Source: JBGTLA01 sp041744375
Lineage (GTDB): Bacteria > Actinomycetota > Acidimicrobiia > Spongiisociales > ZC4RG35
Assembly (NCBI GenBank): GCA_041744375.1
Contig: JBGTLA010000004.1
Location: 1-6,469, forward strand
Direction of reading: 5' to 3'
DNA: 6,469 nt
The first letter of the stretch is position 1. Each line of letters begins with the position of its first letter. Of the stretch, positions 1-6,129 are shown piece by piece. Position numbers and translations under genes: made by a program. The notes beneath the pieces are model-generated. The model had not been told where the DNA came from and ran no database searches. It worked only from the letters and a program-made list of their open reading frames with translations.

Positions 1-327
1 CCCGCCGCCGTCCTCCCCCACGGCGCCGAGCGGAAGCTGGGCGTGGCCCGCGCCCTGGCGACCGAGCCGCGCTTTGTTCTCCTCGACGAGCCGGCGGCAG
101 GACTGAACGAGGCGGAGGTCCCCGACTTCGCCGACGTGATCCGCTCGGTGCGCGACGACCACGAGGTGGGCGTGCTTCTCATCGACCACAACGTCTCGCT
201 CATCATGTCGGTGTGCGACCGCATCCACGTACTCGATCAGGGCCAGACGATCGCCGAGGGCACGCCCGCAGAGATCGCCCGCGACCCAGCGGTCGCCACC
301 GCCTACCTGGGAAGCACCGGTGCCTGA
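1..327 (+). CDS. livG: LIV-type ABC transporter ATP-binding protein LivG, C-terminal part (5' end outside window)
   Basis: This is the last 108 residues of an ABC ATPase; the reading frame is open from base 1 and ends in TGA at 325-327. Visible parts are the ABC signature region (LPHGAERKLGVARAL, residues 5-19), Walker B (FVLLDEP, 25-31) followed by AAGLN, the switch histidine in LLIDHN (His63), and a tail ending GTPAEIARDPAVATAYLG. That tail, a GTPxEI motif ending in AYLG, is typical of LivG, the larger ATPase of branched-chain amino acid-type importers. LivG should hydrolyse ATP on the cytoplasmic face as a heterodimer with LivF. The Walker A and Q-loop lie upstream, outside the window. The signature is LPHGA rather than the usual LSxGQ-like form, a moderate deviation. 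A GTG at 43 is internal to the gene, because the signature motif begins before it. The gene overlaps livF by 8 nt, which suggests coupled translation. The family call is firm; the substrate is unknown. Confidence 0.93.
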   Translation, partial: PAAVLPHGAERKLGVARALATEPRFVLLDEPAAGLNEAEVPDFADVIRSVRDDHEVGVLLIDHNVSLIMSVCDRIHVLDQGQTIAEGTPAEIARDPAVATAYLGSTGA

Positions 328-1045
328 GACGGCCCCGTCTGCCCTGGAACTGGAAGACGTCGAGGTGCGCTACGGCGCCGTGCCGGCCGTGCACGGCATC
401 GACCTCACCTGCCGACAGGGCGAGGTGGTGGGCCTGATCGGTCCCAACGGGGCGGGCAAGTCGAGCACGTTGGCGGCGGTCATGGGATTGGTGGCACCCA
501 GCCGGGGAGACATCCGCTTGGGCGGAACGTCGATCACCGACGCGCCCACCGAGGCGATGGCCTCGTTGGGCCTGGCGCTGGTCCCCGAAGGCCGGCACAT
601 CTTCCCGGAGTTCTCGGTCGATGAGAACCTGCGCCTCGGGCTGTTGGGACGGCGAGACCGTGCCGGAACCGACGAGGCGTTGGAGTCGGTCTTCGAGCTC
701 TTCCCGGTCACGCGCGAGTTCCGTCACCGCACGGCCGGTGAGCTGTCGGGCGGCCAGCAGCAACAATTGGCGATAGCCCGTGCTCTCGTGAGTGGTCCCG
801 ATGTCCTCTTGTTGGACGAGCCTTCCCTGGGGCTAGCCCCCCAGGTGGTCGCGACGATGATGGGAGCATTGGCCGAGATTCGACGCCGGGGCATGACCAT
901 CCTCCTGGTCGAACAGAGGGCCCAACTGACGGTGGCGTTCGCCGACCGCACCTACGTCATGCGAGACGGCCGCATCGTCCTCACTCTCGCACCCGACGAC
1001 GCCGGCGACGTCGACCTTCTCACCTCGGCCTATTTCGGAACATGA
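320..1045 (+). CDS. livF: LIV-type ABC transporter ATP-binding protein LivF
   Basis: A complete 241-residue ABC ATPase, normal length for LivF. Motifs in order: Walker A GPNGAGKS (41-48), the VPEGRHIFP segment (88-96) that marks LivF around the Q-loop, signature LSGGQ (142-146), Walker B VLLLDE (162-167) followed by PSLGLAP, and LLVEQ (195-199). LivF proteins normally carry Gln in VEQ where other ABC proteins have the switch His, so its absence here is not a defect. The protein pairs with LivG to energise import through LivH/LivM. The start is GTG at 320, inside the last codons of livG (8-nt overlap). A weak purine stretch, GGGAAG, lies 5 nt upstream, so expression probably relies on translational coupling. 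The stop overlaps the livH start as ATGA (1042-1045). Confidence 0.95.
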   Translation: MPETAPSALELEDVEVRYGAVPAVHGIDLTCRQGEVVGLIGPNGAGKSSTLAAVMGLVAPSRGDIRLGGTSITDAPTEAMASLGLALVPEGRHIFPEFSVDENLRLGLLGRRDRAGTDEALESVFELFPVTREFRHRTAGELSGGQQQQLAIARALVSGPDVLLLDEPSLGLAPQVVATMMGALAEIRRRGMTILLVEQRAQLTVAFADRTYVMRDGRIVLTLAPDDAGDVDLLTSAYFGT

Positions 1046-1923
1046 GGTTCGCCCAGACGCTCATCGATGCCCTGGCCCTGGGCGCCCTCTTCGCCCTCGT
1101 GGCGATGGGGGTCAGTCTCTTGTTCGGGGTGATGCGCCTCGTCAACTTCGCCTACGGTGAGATCATCACGGCCGGGGCGTACGCCCTGCTGCTCACCAAA
1201 GGCATGGCCACCCCTGCCCGCATCACCGTGACGCTGACCGTGACCATCGTCATGGCCGCCCTCATCAACCTCGTCTTGCGGCCCTTCCGCACGGTGCCTC
1301 CGCCCACGGCGCTCATCGCCACCTTCGCCTTGAGCTTCCTCCTCCAGAACCTGGCGATCCTGTGGTTCGGCACGCAGGGAGCGGCCATGGAGTTCCTGCC
1401 CGCCTTGAACCAGGCGTTCACGATCGGCGAGGTTCGCATCCGCTGGATCACGCTGGCGTCGCTCCTGATGGGGGTGGTGTTGGTGGGCGCCATGGCTCTG
1501 ATATTGCGCCGCACCGACATCGGGCTGCAGATGCGAGCGGCCGCCGCCGACTTCACCATGGCGCGCATCCTCGGGGTGCGGAGCAACCGGGTCATCGCGG
1601 TGGCATTCCTCGCCACCGGTTTCCTGGCCGGTGCGGTCACGCTTGCCTTGGCGGTGCAGAGGCCACTGGTGACGCCCTCTTACGGGTTCAACGTCCTGGT
1701 GCCGGCCCTGGTGGGGGTGGTGGTGGGCGGCCTGGACCGGCTCGTGGCCGGAACGATGGGTGGGTTTTTCGTCGGCTTCGCCACAGTCCTGTTGGGCCAG
1801 TTCCTGCCTCCCGATGCGCGCGTGTTCCTCAACTCGGCCCTGTTCGCGGTGGTGATCGTGGTCCTCCTCGTGAAGCCCAACGGCCTCTTCGTCCGCCACA
1901 CGAAAGGGTTCGAGCGGGTATGA
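1042..1923 (+). CDS. livH: LIV-type ABC transporter permease LivH
   Basis: A 293-residue, very hydrophobic inner-membrane protein of the LivH family, one of the two channel-forming subunits of the importer. Family marks are the N-terminal LALGALFALVAMGVSLLFGV (11-30) leading into RLVNFAYGE (32-40), several further membrane segments (about 63-79, 89-110, 135-155, 184-205, 212-235, 263-280), and the cytoplasmic coupling loop near GLQMRAAAADFTMARILGV (161-179), which contacts the ATPase. That loop is usually written RAxAED or RAxAQD; here an Ala occupies the acidic/Gln position. The C-terminus is the usual VKPNGLF motif followed by a short basic tail. The start ATG overlaps the livF TGA and the stop overlaps the livM start, so all three genes are probably translated from one transcript. 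There is no strong Shine-Dalgarno sequence, only GGAA just upstream. The substrate cannot be told from the permease. Confidence 0.94.
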   Translation: MRFAQTLIDALALGALFALVAMGVSLLFGVMRLVNFAYGEIITAGAYALLLTKGMATPARITVTLTVTIVMAALINLVLRPFRTVPPPTALIATFALSFLLQNLAILWFGTQGAAMEFLPALNQAFTIGEVRIRWITLASLLMGVVLVGAMALILRRTDIGLQMRAAAADFTMARILGVRSNRVIAVAFLATGFLAGAVTLALAVQRPLVTPSYGFNVLVPALVGVVVGGLDRLVAGTMGGFFVGFATVLLGQFLPPDARVFLNSALFAVVIVVLLVKPNGLFVRHTKGFERV

Positions 1924-2975
1924 ACAGGCGATCGCTGTGGGAGCTGGGCGGGCCCATGCTGCTCATCTTGGCGGTGGCGGTAGCCGGATCGACGATGTCG
2001 AGGGCCCTCCAGCTGCAGGCCCGGTCCATCCTGGTGACGACTGCAGTCGTGGTCGCCATGTATCTGTTCATCGGCAACTCGGGGGTCCTGTCCTTCGGGC
2101 ATATCAGCTTCGTGGCCCTGGGAGCCTTCGCCGCCGGGCTGGCCACCGCCCCGGCCGCGGTCAAGCCGACCACCTTCCCCGAGCTGCACCCGTTCTTGGT
2201 GCAGCTCCAGCTCGGCAACATTCCTTCGCTGGTACTGGCGGCGCTGATAGGCGGGCTTTTCGCCTTCCTGGTGGGAGTACCCATCGTGCGCCTGTCGGGC
2301 CTCTCGGCGGGAATCGCCACCTTCGCCGTCCTGATCATCACCAACAACGTGTTGCGCAACTGGGAGCTGATCGGGCCCGGGGCGAAGACCCTCTCGCTCA
2401 TTCCCACCACGACCGGTTTCCTGCAGGCGACGTTGGGGGCGTGGCTGGTGGTGGTCGTGGCCTACCTCTACCAGCGCAGCCGATTCGGACGGATGCTGCG
2501 GGCGGCTCGCGAGGACCCGTCGGCCTCCCGGGCCGTAGGCATCGACATCCAGCGACAGCGGCTGTTGGCCTTCACCCTGAGCGGCACCCTGGCCGGTTTC
2601 GGCGGGGGTTTGCTGGCTCATCTGTTGGGGAGCATCAACACCCAGCAGGTCTTCTTGGATCTAACCTTCCTCACTCTCGCCATGTTGGTGATCGGCGGAA
2701 TCGGCAGTCTGTGGGGTGCCGTCGTGGGAGCGGTGGTGATCTCGACCCTCAACTCGTTCCTCGCCGAGGCAGAGCGGGGCATGAACCTGGTCGGAGTCGA
2801 GTTCCAGGTCCCCGGTAGCACCCGTCTCGTGGCGATGGGGGTCCTCATGCTGGCGATGCTGGCGCTACGTCCCACCGGCCTCACCGGCAGCCGAGAACTG
2901 GCCTGGCCGTTCTTCCACCGCCGTGCCCACAAGTCGGTGCGGGCGCGCATGTCCGACCCGGACACCCCCGGCTGA
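1920..2975 (+). CDS. livM: LIV-type ABC transporter permease LivM
   Basis: A 351-residue membrane protein, the second permease of the importer. Diagnostic segments are GNSGVLSFGHISFVALGAFA (52-71), which is the conserved LivM N-terminal motif, the coupling-loop sequence GRMLRAAREDPSASRAVGI (190-208), followed by RLLAFTLSGTLAGFGGGLLA (214-233), and VIGGIGSLWGAVVGA (257-271). Multiple membrane helices run through the protein, and the C-terminus ends in RPTGL plus a basic, charged cytoplasmic tail of about 35 residues. Unlike some LivM proteins, it has no fused ATPase domain. I place the start at ATG 1920, in the ATGA overlap with livH. The frame is open further upstream to 1362, but that stretch lies out of frame within livH and does not read as protein. 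This is the last gene of the operon; the next gene converges on it after 13 bp. Confidence 0.94.
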   Translation: MNRRSLWELGGPMLLILAVAVAGSTMSRALQLQARSILVTTAVVVAMYLFIGNSGVLSFGHISFVALGAFAAGLATAPAAVKPTTFPELHPFLVQLQLGNIPSLVLAALIGGLFAFLVGVPIVRLSGLSAGIATFAVLIITNNVLRNWELIGPGAKTLSLIPTTTGFLQATLGAWLVVVVAYLYQRSRFGRMLRAAREDPSASRAVGIDIQRQRLLAFTLSGTLAGFGGGLLAHLLGSINTQQVFLDLTFLTLAMLVIGGIGSLWGAVVGAVVISTLNSFLAEAERGMNLVGVEFQVPGSTRLVAMGVLMLAMLALRPTGLTGSRELAWPFFHRRAHKSVRARMSDPDTPG

Positions 2976-3005
2976 GAACATCGTCTCGTCAGCGCCGGAG
3001 CCGGG
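2967..3005. terminator. Possible shared hairpin between the convergent livM and oxidoreductase genes
   Basis: Two alternative hairpins can be drawn across the 13-bp convergent gap. One pairs CCGGCTGA (2968-2975) with TCAG (2989-2992) plus CCGG (2995-2998), leaving a CG bulge and a 13-nt loop. The other pairs CCCGGCT (2967-2973) with AGCCGGG (2999-3005) around a 25-nt loop. Part of the symmetry is trivial, because both genes end in TGA and those codons fall in the two arms. No T-run follows on either strand, so a classical intrinsic terminator is not shown. A bidirectional U-less terminator is plausible but unproven. Confidence 0.3.
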
Positions 3006-4584
3006 TCCGTATTCCACCGGCGGTGAGGGCACGACCCAGCAGATAGCCCGAGCCGGCCCCCACCCCGGCCCCCGGCCAGGTCGCCGCCCCACACATGTGG
3101 AGCCGCTCGATGGGGGTCTTGTAGCGGGTCCAGCCGGGGAACGGTCGCAGGACGAAGTGCTGCATGAGGTGGTGGCTCCCGCCCAGCTGGTCGCCCCCAA
3201 CCAGGTTGGGGTTGATGGTTTCGAGGTCGGCAGGGGTCATGACGTGACGACCGAGCACGAGTGACCCGAGCCCGGGAGCGTACTCCTCCATCATCGACAC
3301 CACCCGGTCGGCAAAAGGCGCCGCCGCCTCCGGCCAGGTCGACGCCTCGATCTCGCCGGCGGCGTCGCCCACGATGCGGGACGGGACCATGCGGACCTGC
3401 ACCCACAACACGTGGTTGTCGTCGGGGGCCCGACCGGGATCGACGGCGCTGGGTTGACCCACCACCAGCGTGGGACGGGTTGGAAGCAGGCCGGCGACGG
3501 CCTGCTGGTAGGTGGCCGCCATGTCGTCGAGGTAGCCGGCGATGTGGACGTAGGCGTTGCGGCGCGCCGCCGGCGCCGCCCGCCAGTCGGGGAGGTCGGA
3601 GAGGGCGAGGTGAACCATCACCGTGCCGGGGGCGTAGCGGTATCCCCGCACCTTGCTCATGAACCCCGAGGGAAGGTCGGCCACGTCGACGAGGTATCCG
3701 AACAGCACGGTCGGGGTGAGGTTGGCGATCACGGCTCGGGCGGCCTCGATGCGTTCGCCCCCGGCGACCACTCCCGTGGCGGCTCCGTTCTCGACGATGA
3801 TCCGCTCCACGTCGACACCGCAACGAACCTCGCCCCCGAGCGACTCGAGCAGCCTCACCAGTGAGTCGATCATGATGCCGGCCCCGCCCTTGCCGATCAC
3901 CATCCCGTTGGCCTGAGCGGCCATGGTCTCGAGATAGGGAAAGAGGGCACCACCGGCCATGTCGGGGGGAAAATCGAGATGCATCCCCCAGGCGGCCATC
4001 AACGCCCTCACCTGGGGGGTCTCGAAGTGCTCGCTCACGAACTCGCGCGAGGACTGGAAAACGAGGCGGGCCAGTTCGAAAGGCCACTGGCGCCCCAGGT
4101 CCCGGGCTCCCGACCACAGGCCGCGCACGGCAGCCGCCGAGGGCAGGGGGACACCGAGGAGGGGGAAAAGGTGGGGGGCGACCCGTCCGAACTCGTCGAA
4201 GAGCCGACGGTACTCGTCGGCGTCGCCTCCGTTCAGAGGGCGGATCGAGTCCAGCGTCTCTTCGAGGTCGGTGGAGATGCCGACGTGCGTCCCGTCGGGA
4301 AAGAGGGAACAGACCGGGTGGGGCGAATGAGCGAACTCGAGGCCGTGGGTGGCGAGCCGATCTCCGTACTCAGAGAAGAAGGGCGACCCGGCGAAGAGGT
4401 TGAGGTTCATGGCCATCAGGTCGTGGCGGAATCCGGGGAGCGTCACCTCGCTGGTCCTCACCGCTCCCCCGGGCTCGGGGTTGCGTTCCAGCACCACCAC
4501 GCTCCATCCGGCGTCGGCCAGCATCACGGCCGCCGCCAGCCCGTTGTGCCCACCCCCGACGATCACCGCGTCGTATCGTGCCAT
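2989..4584 (-). CDS. COG1233/PYROXD2-like FAD-dependent oxidoreductase (phytoene desaturase-related)
   Basis: A complete 531-residue flavoprotein. The N-terminus carries the dinucleotide-binding Rossmann motif VGGGHNGLAAA (9-19; Gly10, 12 and 15), the ribose-binding Glu33 at the end of the second strand (VVVLERN), and the GG pair (39-40) of the FAD-binding extension. PGFRHD (50-55) and the C-terminal FAD motif HMCGAATWPGAGVGAGSG (496-513) are typical of the COG1233 group containing phytoene desaturases (CrtI) and pyridine nucleotide-disulfide oxidoreductase domain protein 2 (PYROXD2). No carotenoid gene is nearby, so carotenoid desaturation should not be assumed; the substrate is unknown. No signal peptide is seen, so the protein is expected in the cytoplasm or peripheral to the membrane. 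The start is ATG at 4584, preceded by AGGAGG (4589-4594) four nt upstream. It lies 103 bp downstream of the CoA-transferase on the same strand and converges on livM. Confidence 0.88.
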   Translation of the reverse strand: MARYDAVIVGGGHNGLAAAVMLADAGWSVVVLERNPEPGGAVRTSEVTLPGFRHDLMAMNLNLFAGSPFFSEYGDRLATHGLEFAHSPHPVCSLFPDGTHVGISTDLEETLDSIRPLNGGDADEYRRLFDEFGRVAPHLFPLLGVPLPSAAAVRGLWSGARDLGRQWPFELARLVFQSSREFVSEHFETPQVRALMAAWGMHLDFPPDMAGGALFPYLETMAAQANGMVIGKGGAGIMIDSLVRLLESLGGEVRCGVDVERIIVENGAATGVVAGGERIEAARAVIANLTPTVLFGYLVDVADLPSGFMSKVRGYRYAPGTVMVHLALSDLPDWRAAPAARRNAYVHIAGYLDDMAATYQQAVAGLLPTRPTLVVGQPSAVDPGRAPDDNHVLWVQVRMVPSRIVGDAAGEIEASTWPEAAAPFADRVVSMMEEYAPGLGSLVLGRHVMTPADLETINPNLVGGDQLGGSHHLMQHFVLRPFPGWTRYKTPIERLHMCGAATWPGAGVGAGSGYLLGRALTAGGIRTRLRR

Positions 4585-4588
4585 CCAT

Positions 4589-4594
4589 CCTCCT
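4589..4594 (-). promoter_or_regulatory. Shine-Dalgarno sequence for the FAD-dependent oxidoreductase
   Basis: On the - strand this reads AGGAGG, a full anti-16S match, with 4 nt before the ATG at 4584. It is the only strong ribosome binding site found for a gene in this window. Another ATG at 4588-4586 sits between it and the chosen start but is out of frame with the flavin-binding motif, so 4584 is preferred. Confidence 0.75.
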
Positions 4595-4614
4595 GGCTGC
4601 TGTGCTGTCGTGCG

Positions 4615-4623
4615 ACCATATCA
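4615..4623 (-). promoter_or_regulatory. Candidate extended -10 promoter for the oxidoreductase
   Basis: On the - strand this reads TGA-TATGGT, matching an extended -10 element (TGN followed by TANNNT). The expected start of transcription would be near 4608, leaving a short leader that contains the AGGAGG ribosome binding site. The region 17 nt further upstream (GACCTC at 4643-4638) is a poor -35, which is compatible with an extended -10 promoter. The call rests on pattern and placement only. Confidence 0.4.
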
Positions 4624-4687
4624 ACGTGAGGTTGCTCGAGGTCGGATCCACACCTGCTTCGTGACGTGTCGGCGCCGTCGGCCATTT

Positions 4688-5845
4688 CTAGGTGGGCGGC
4701 TGCGCTCTCTCGGTCAATCGGGCCCTGATCTCGGCATCGTGTTGACCAAGGGTCGGCGGTGGTCGATAGTCGGCTGGCTCGAGGCCGATTCCCTCCAGCG
4801 GGCTGCGGACCATGTGCAAGAGGCCTCGCCGCGCGTCGGCCACTTCGGTGACCATGGCCCGGCCCTCCGGGGAGGCGAACACGTCATCGAGCGAACGCAC
4901 CGGAGCGGCCGGGACGCCGGCCGCCGTCAGGTCCTCTATCCACCCGACGGCCGAACGCATGACAAACTCCCCTTCCAGCTGGGAGACCAGCTCCTCTCGG
5001 TGGGTGACCCGGCCACCGTTCGTCCCGAAACGCGGGTCGGCGGCCAGGTCGGGGCGACCCACCACGTCACATGTCGCACGGTACAGCTTGTCGTTGCCAG
5101 CGGCGAGCACGAAGTGCCCGTCGCGAGCCGCAAACAGCTGGTAGGGAACGATGCTGGGGTGGGCACTCCCGGCGGCGGAAGGGACCAGGCCCCCGACGAG
5201 ATGGTTGGCAGCCTGGTTGACGAGACCGGCGACAGACGCTTCGAACAGGCCGACTGTGATGTGTCGTCCGGCACCGTCGGCATCGCGGCTACGGAGGGCC
5301 GCCAGAATGCCGATGGCGGCATGGAGGCCGGCCATCACGTCCAGCAAAGCCACTCCCATCTTGACGGGCTCTCCCCCGGCTTCTCCGGTGAACGACATGT
5401 AGCCGGCCAGGGCCTGCATGAACAGGTCGTAGCCGGCGGTTTCCCGCTGCGAGTCGTGAGAGAAGGCGGGGATCGAGGCGTACACGAGGCGAGGGTTGAG
5501 CTGCTCGACGTCCTCGTAGCCGAGGCCGAAGCGTTCCATGATCCCGGGGCGAAAGTTCTCGACCAACACGTCGGCTTCCGCCGCCAGCGCCCGAGCCAGC
5601 TCACGATCAGCCCGGTCGGCGAGATCGAGCGCCACCGACCGCTTGTTGCGGTTGACACTCAGGTAATAGGCGGCGTCGTCGCCGGCGAACGGCGGGCCCC
5701 AGGCACGAGTGTCGTCACCGGTGGTGGGACGTTCCACCTTGATGACGTCGGCTCCCAGGTCGGCCAGCACCATGGTGGCCAGAGGTCCGGCCAGGACCCG
5801 CGAGAAGTCGGCGATGACCACACCAGAAAGAGGAAAACTCGACAT
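4688..5845 (-). CDS. CaiB/BaiF family (class III) CoA-transferase
   Basis: A complete 385-residue protein of normal length for the family. Class III transferases move CoA between acyl-CoA and a carboxylate (oxalate, carnitine, bile acids, dicarboxylates); some relatives are alpha-methylacyl-CoA racemases. Visible marks are DFSRVLAGPLATMVLADLGADVIKVE beginning at residue 13, NRNKRSVALDL (65-75), DVLVENFRPG (92-101), GYDLFMQALAGYMSFTG (138-154), the presumed catalytic Asp169 in ALLDVMAG (same number as Asp169 of formyl-CoA transferase), a distal HPSIVPYQLF segment, and then DGHF and ADPRFGTN. The loop after YASI, normally SGFGxxGP, reads PAFSHDSQRE here. The ATG at 5845 is the first possible start, because an in-frame TAA lies four codons upstream. 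There is no Shine-Dalgarno sequence, but a -10-like hexamer sits 6 nt before the ATG, suggesting a leaderless mRNA. The acceptor and donor acids are unknown. Confidence 0.92.
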   Translation of the reverse strand: MSSFPLSGVVIADFSRVLAGPLATMVLADLGADVIKVERPTTGDDTRAWGPPFAGDDAAYYLSVNRNKRSVALDLADRADRELARALAAEADVLVENFRPGIMERFGLGYEDVEQLNPRLVYASIPAFSHDSQRETAGYDLFMQALAGYMSFTGEAGGEPVKMGVALLDVMAGLHAAIGILAALRSRDADGAGRHITVGLFEASVAGLVNQAANHLVGGLVPSAAGSAHPSIVPYQLFAARDGHFVLAAGNDKLYRATCDVVGRPDLAADPRFGTNGGRVTHREELVSQLEGEFVMRSAVGWIEDLTAAGVPAAPVRSLDDVFASPEGRAMVTEVADARRGLLHMVRSPLEGIGLEPADYRPPPTLGQHDAEIRARLTERAQPPT

Positions 5846-5851
5846 GCCGGG

Positions 5852-5878
5852 ACGTTAGCTGGCGACCTCGCCGCCCAA
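5852..5878 (-). promoter_or_regulatory. Candidate leaderless promoter of the CoA-transferase gene
   Basis: On the - strand, TTGGGC (5878-5873) is followed by a 15-nt spacer and TAACGT (5857-5852), a match to the actinobacterial -10 consensus TANNNT. Six nt later comes the ATG at 5845. That spacing places the transcription start at or within a base of the start codon, the usual geometry of leaderless actinobacterial genes. It also agrees with the lack of a ribosome binding site. The spacer holds GGCGAGGTCGCC (5-nt arms, 2-nt centre), a possible operator. The -35 and the short spacer are the weak part of the call. Confidence 0.5.
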
Positions 5879-5919
5879 TCTCAGCGGCGTCCTCTCCTCG
5901 ACCACACGGCCGATCACTC

Positions 5920-5946
5920 CACGGAGGTGACCTTCCTCACCTCGTG
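5920..5946. repeat. Inverted repeat upstream of the CoA-transferase, candidate operator
   Basis: GAGGTGA (5924-5930) and TCACCTC (5937-5943) are perfect 7-nt arms around a 6-nt centre. Allowing one unpaired G at 5923, CAC (5920-5922) and GTG (5944-5946) extend the stem to 10 pairs. It lies 75 to 101 bp upstream of the CoA-transferase start and about 184 bp past the HNH stop, with no T-run. It therefore looks more like a protein-binding dyad than a terminator. No regulator gene is visible in the window. Confidence 0.4.
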
Positions 5947-6051
5947 ACGCAGGCCTACTCCCGCCAGACGTGCGGCCTCGCTCAGCGCTCAACCTCGAAT
6001 GCTCGCTGGCGAGGGTTGCCGAACCGATAGATCGCCAAGTCATCGTTGAAG

Positions 6052-6069
6052 GTCGCTACTACCAGCGAC
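6052..6069. repeat. Short inverted repeat downstream of the HNH gene
   Basis: GTCGCT (6052-6057) and AGCGAC (6064-6069) form perfect 6-nt arms around a 6-nt centre, about 60 bp beyond the HNH stop codon on the - strand. It could be a weak transcript-end hairpin for that gene or a binding site. There is no T-run on the - strand, so neither role is established. Confidence 0.25.
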
Positions 6070-6129
6070 ATCTCATCCGGTCCTCCGGGGGCTACTCGGT
6101 ATCGGTGGGGCTGATGGGGCCGGCTGGCC

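Larger units (their letters stand above)
5846..6129. other. Intergenic region between the HNH gene and the CoA-transferase gene
   Basis: These 284 bp hold no convincing gene. Short open frames on both strands lack recognisable motifs and ribosome binding sites. The stretch carries the leaderless promoter candidate at its left end, the 27-bp dyad around 5933 and the smaller dyad around 6060. It also has a minor CTCGC/GCGAG pair at 6002-6013. It is the largest non-coding stretch in the window. Confidence 0.6.

Noticed and set aside
1030..1899. A 289-codon - strand open frame opposite livH
   Set aside because: Extremely rich in His, Glu, Arg and Gln, which is the antisense image of a hydrophobic membrane protein. 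There is no independent coding evidence.
1362..1919. Extension of livM upstream to a GTG at 1362
   Set aside because: This stretch lies out of frame inside livH and translates to low-complexity Gly/Arg/Pro sequence. The ATGA overlap at 1920 is the normal start for this operon type.
2618..4117. A 499-codon - strand open frame overlapping livM and the oxidoreductase
   Set aside because: It crosses the ends of two genes with clear family motifs and is rich in Arg, Gly and Pro without domain signs; it is a shadow frame.
2989..4584. Assigning the flavoprotein as phytoene desaturase (crtI)
   Set aside because: It shares the superfamily FAD motifs, but no other carotenoid gene is nearby and the C-terminal TWPGAGVGAGSG form fits the broader PYROXD2-like group better.
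4670..4677. CGGCGCCG palindrome just downstream of the CoA-transferase stop
   Set aside because: Only 8 bp, not extendable into a stable hairpin and not followed by a T-run. It is common in GC-rich DNA, so it is not called a terminator.
4349..5947. A 532-codon open frame on the + strand antisense to the CoA-transferase and the intergenic gap
   Set aside because: The composition is dominated by Gly, Arg, His and Val with no recognisable motif or ribosome binding site. It is the expected result of the GC-rich third-position bias of the real gene on the - strand.
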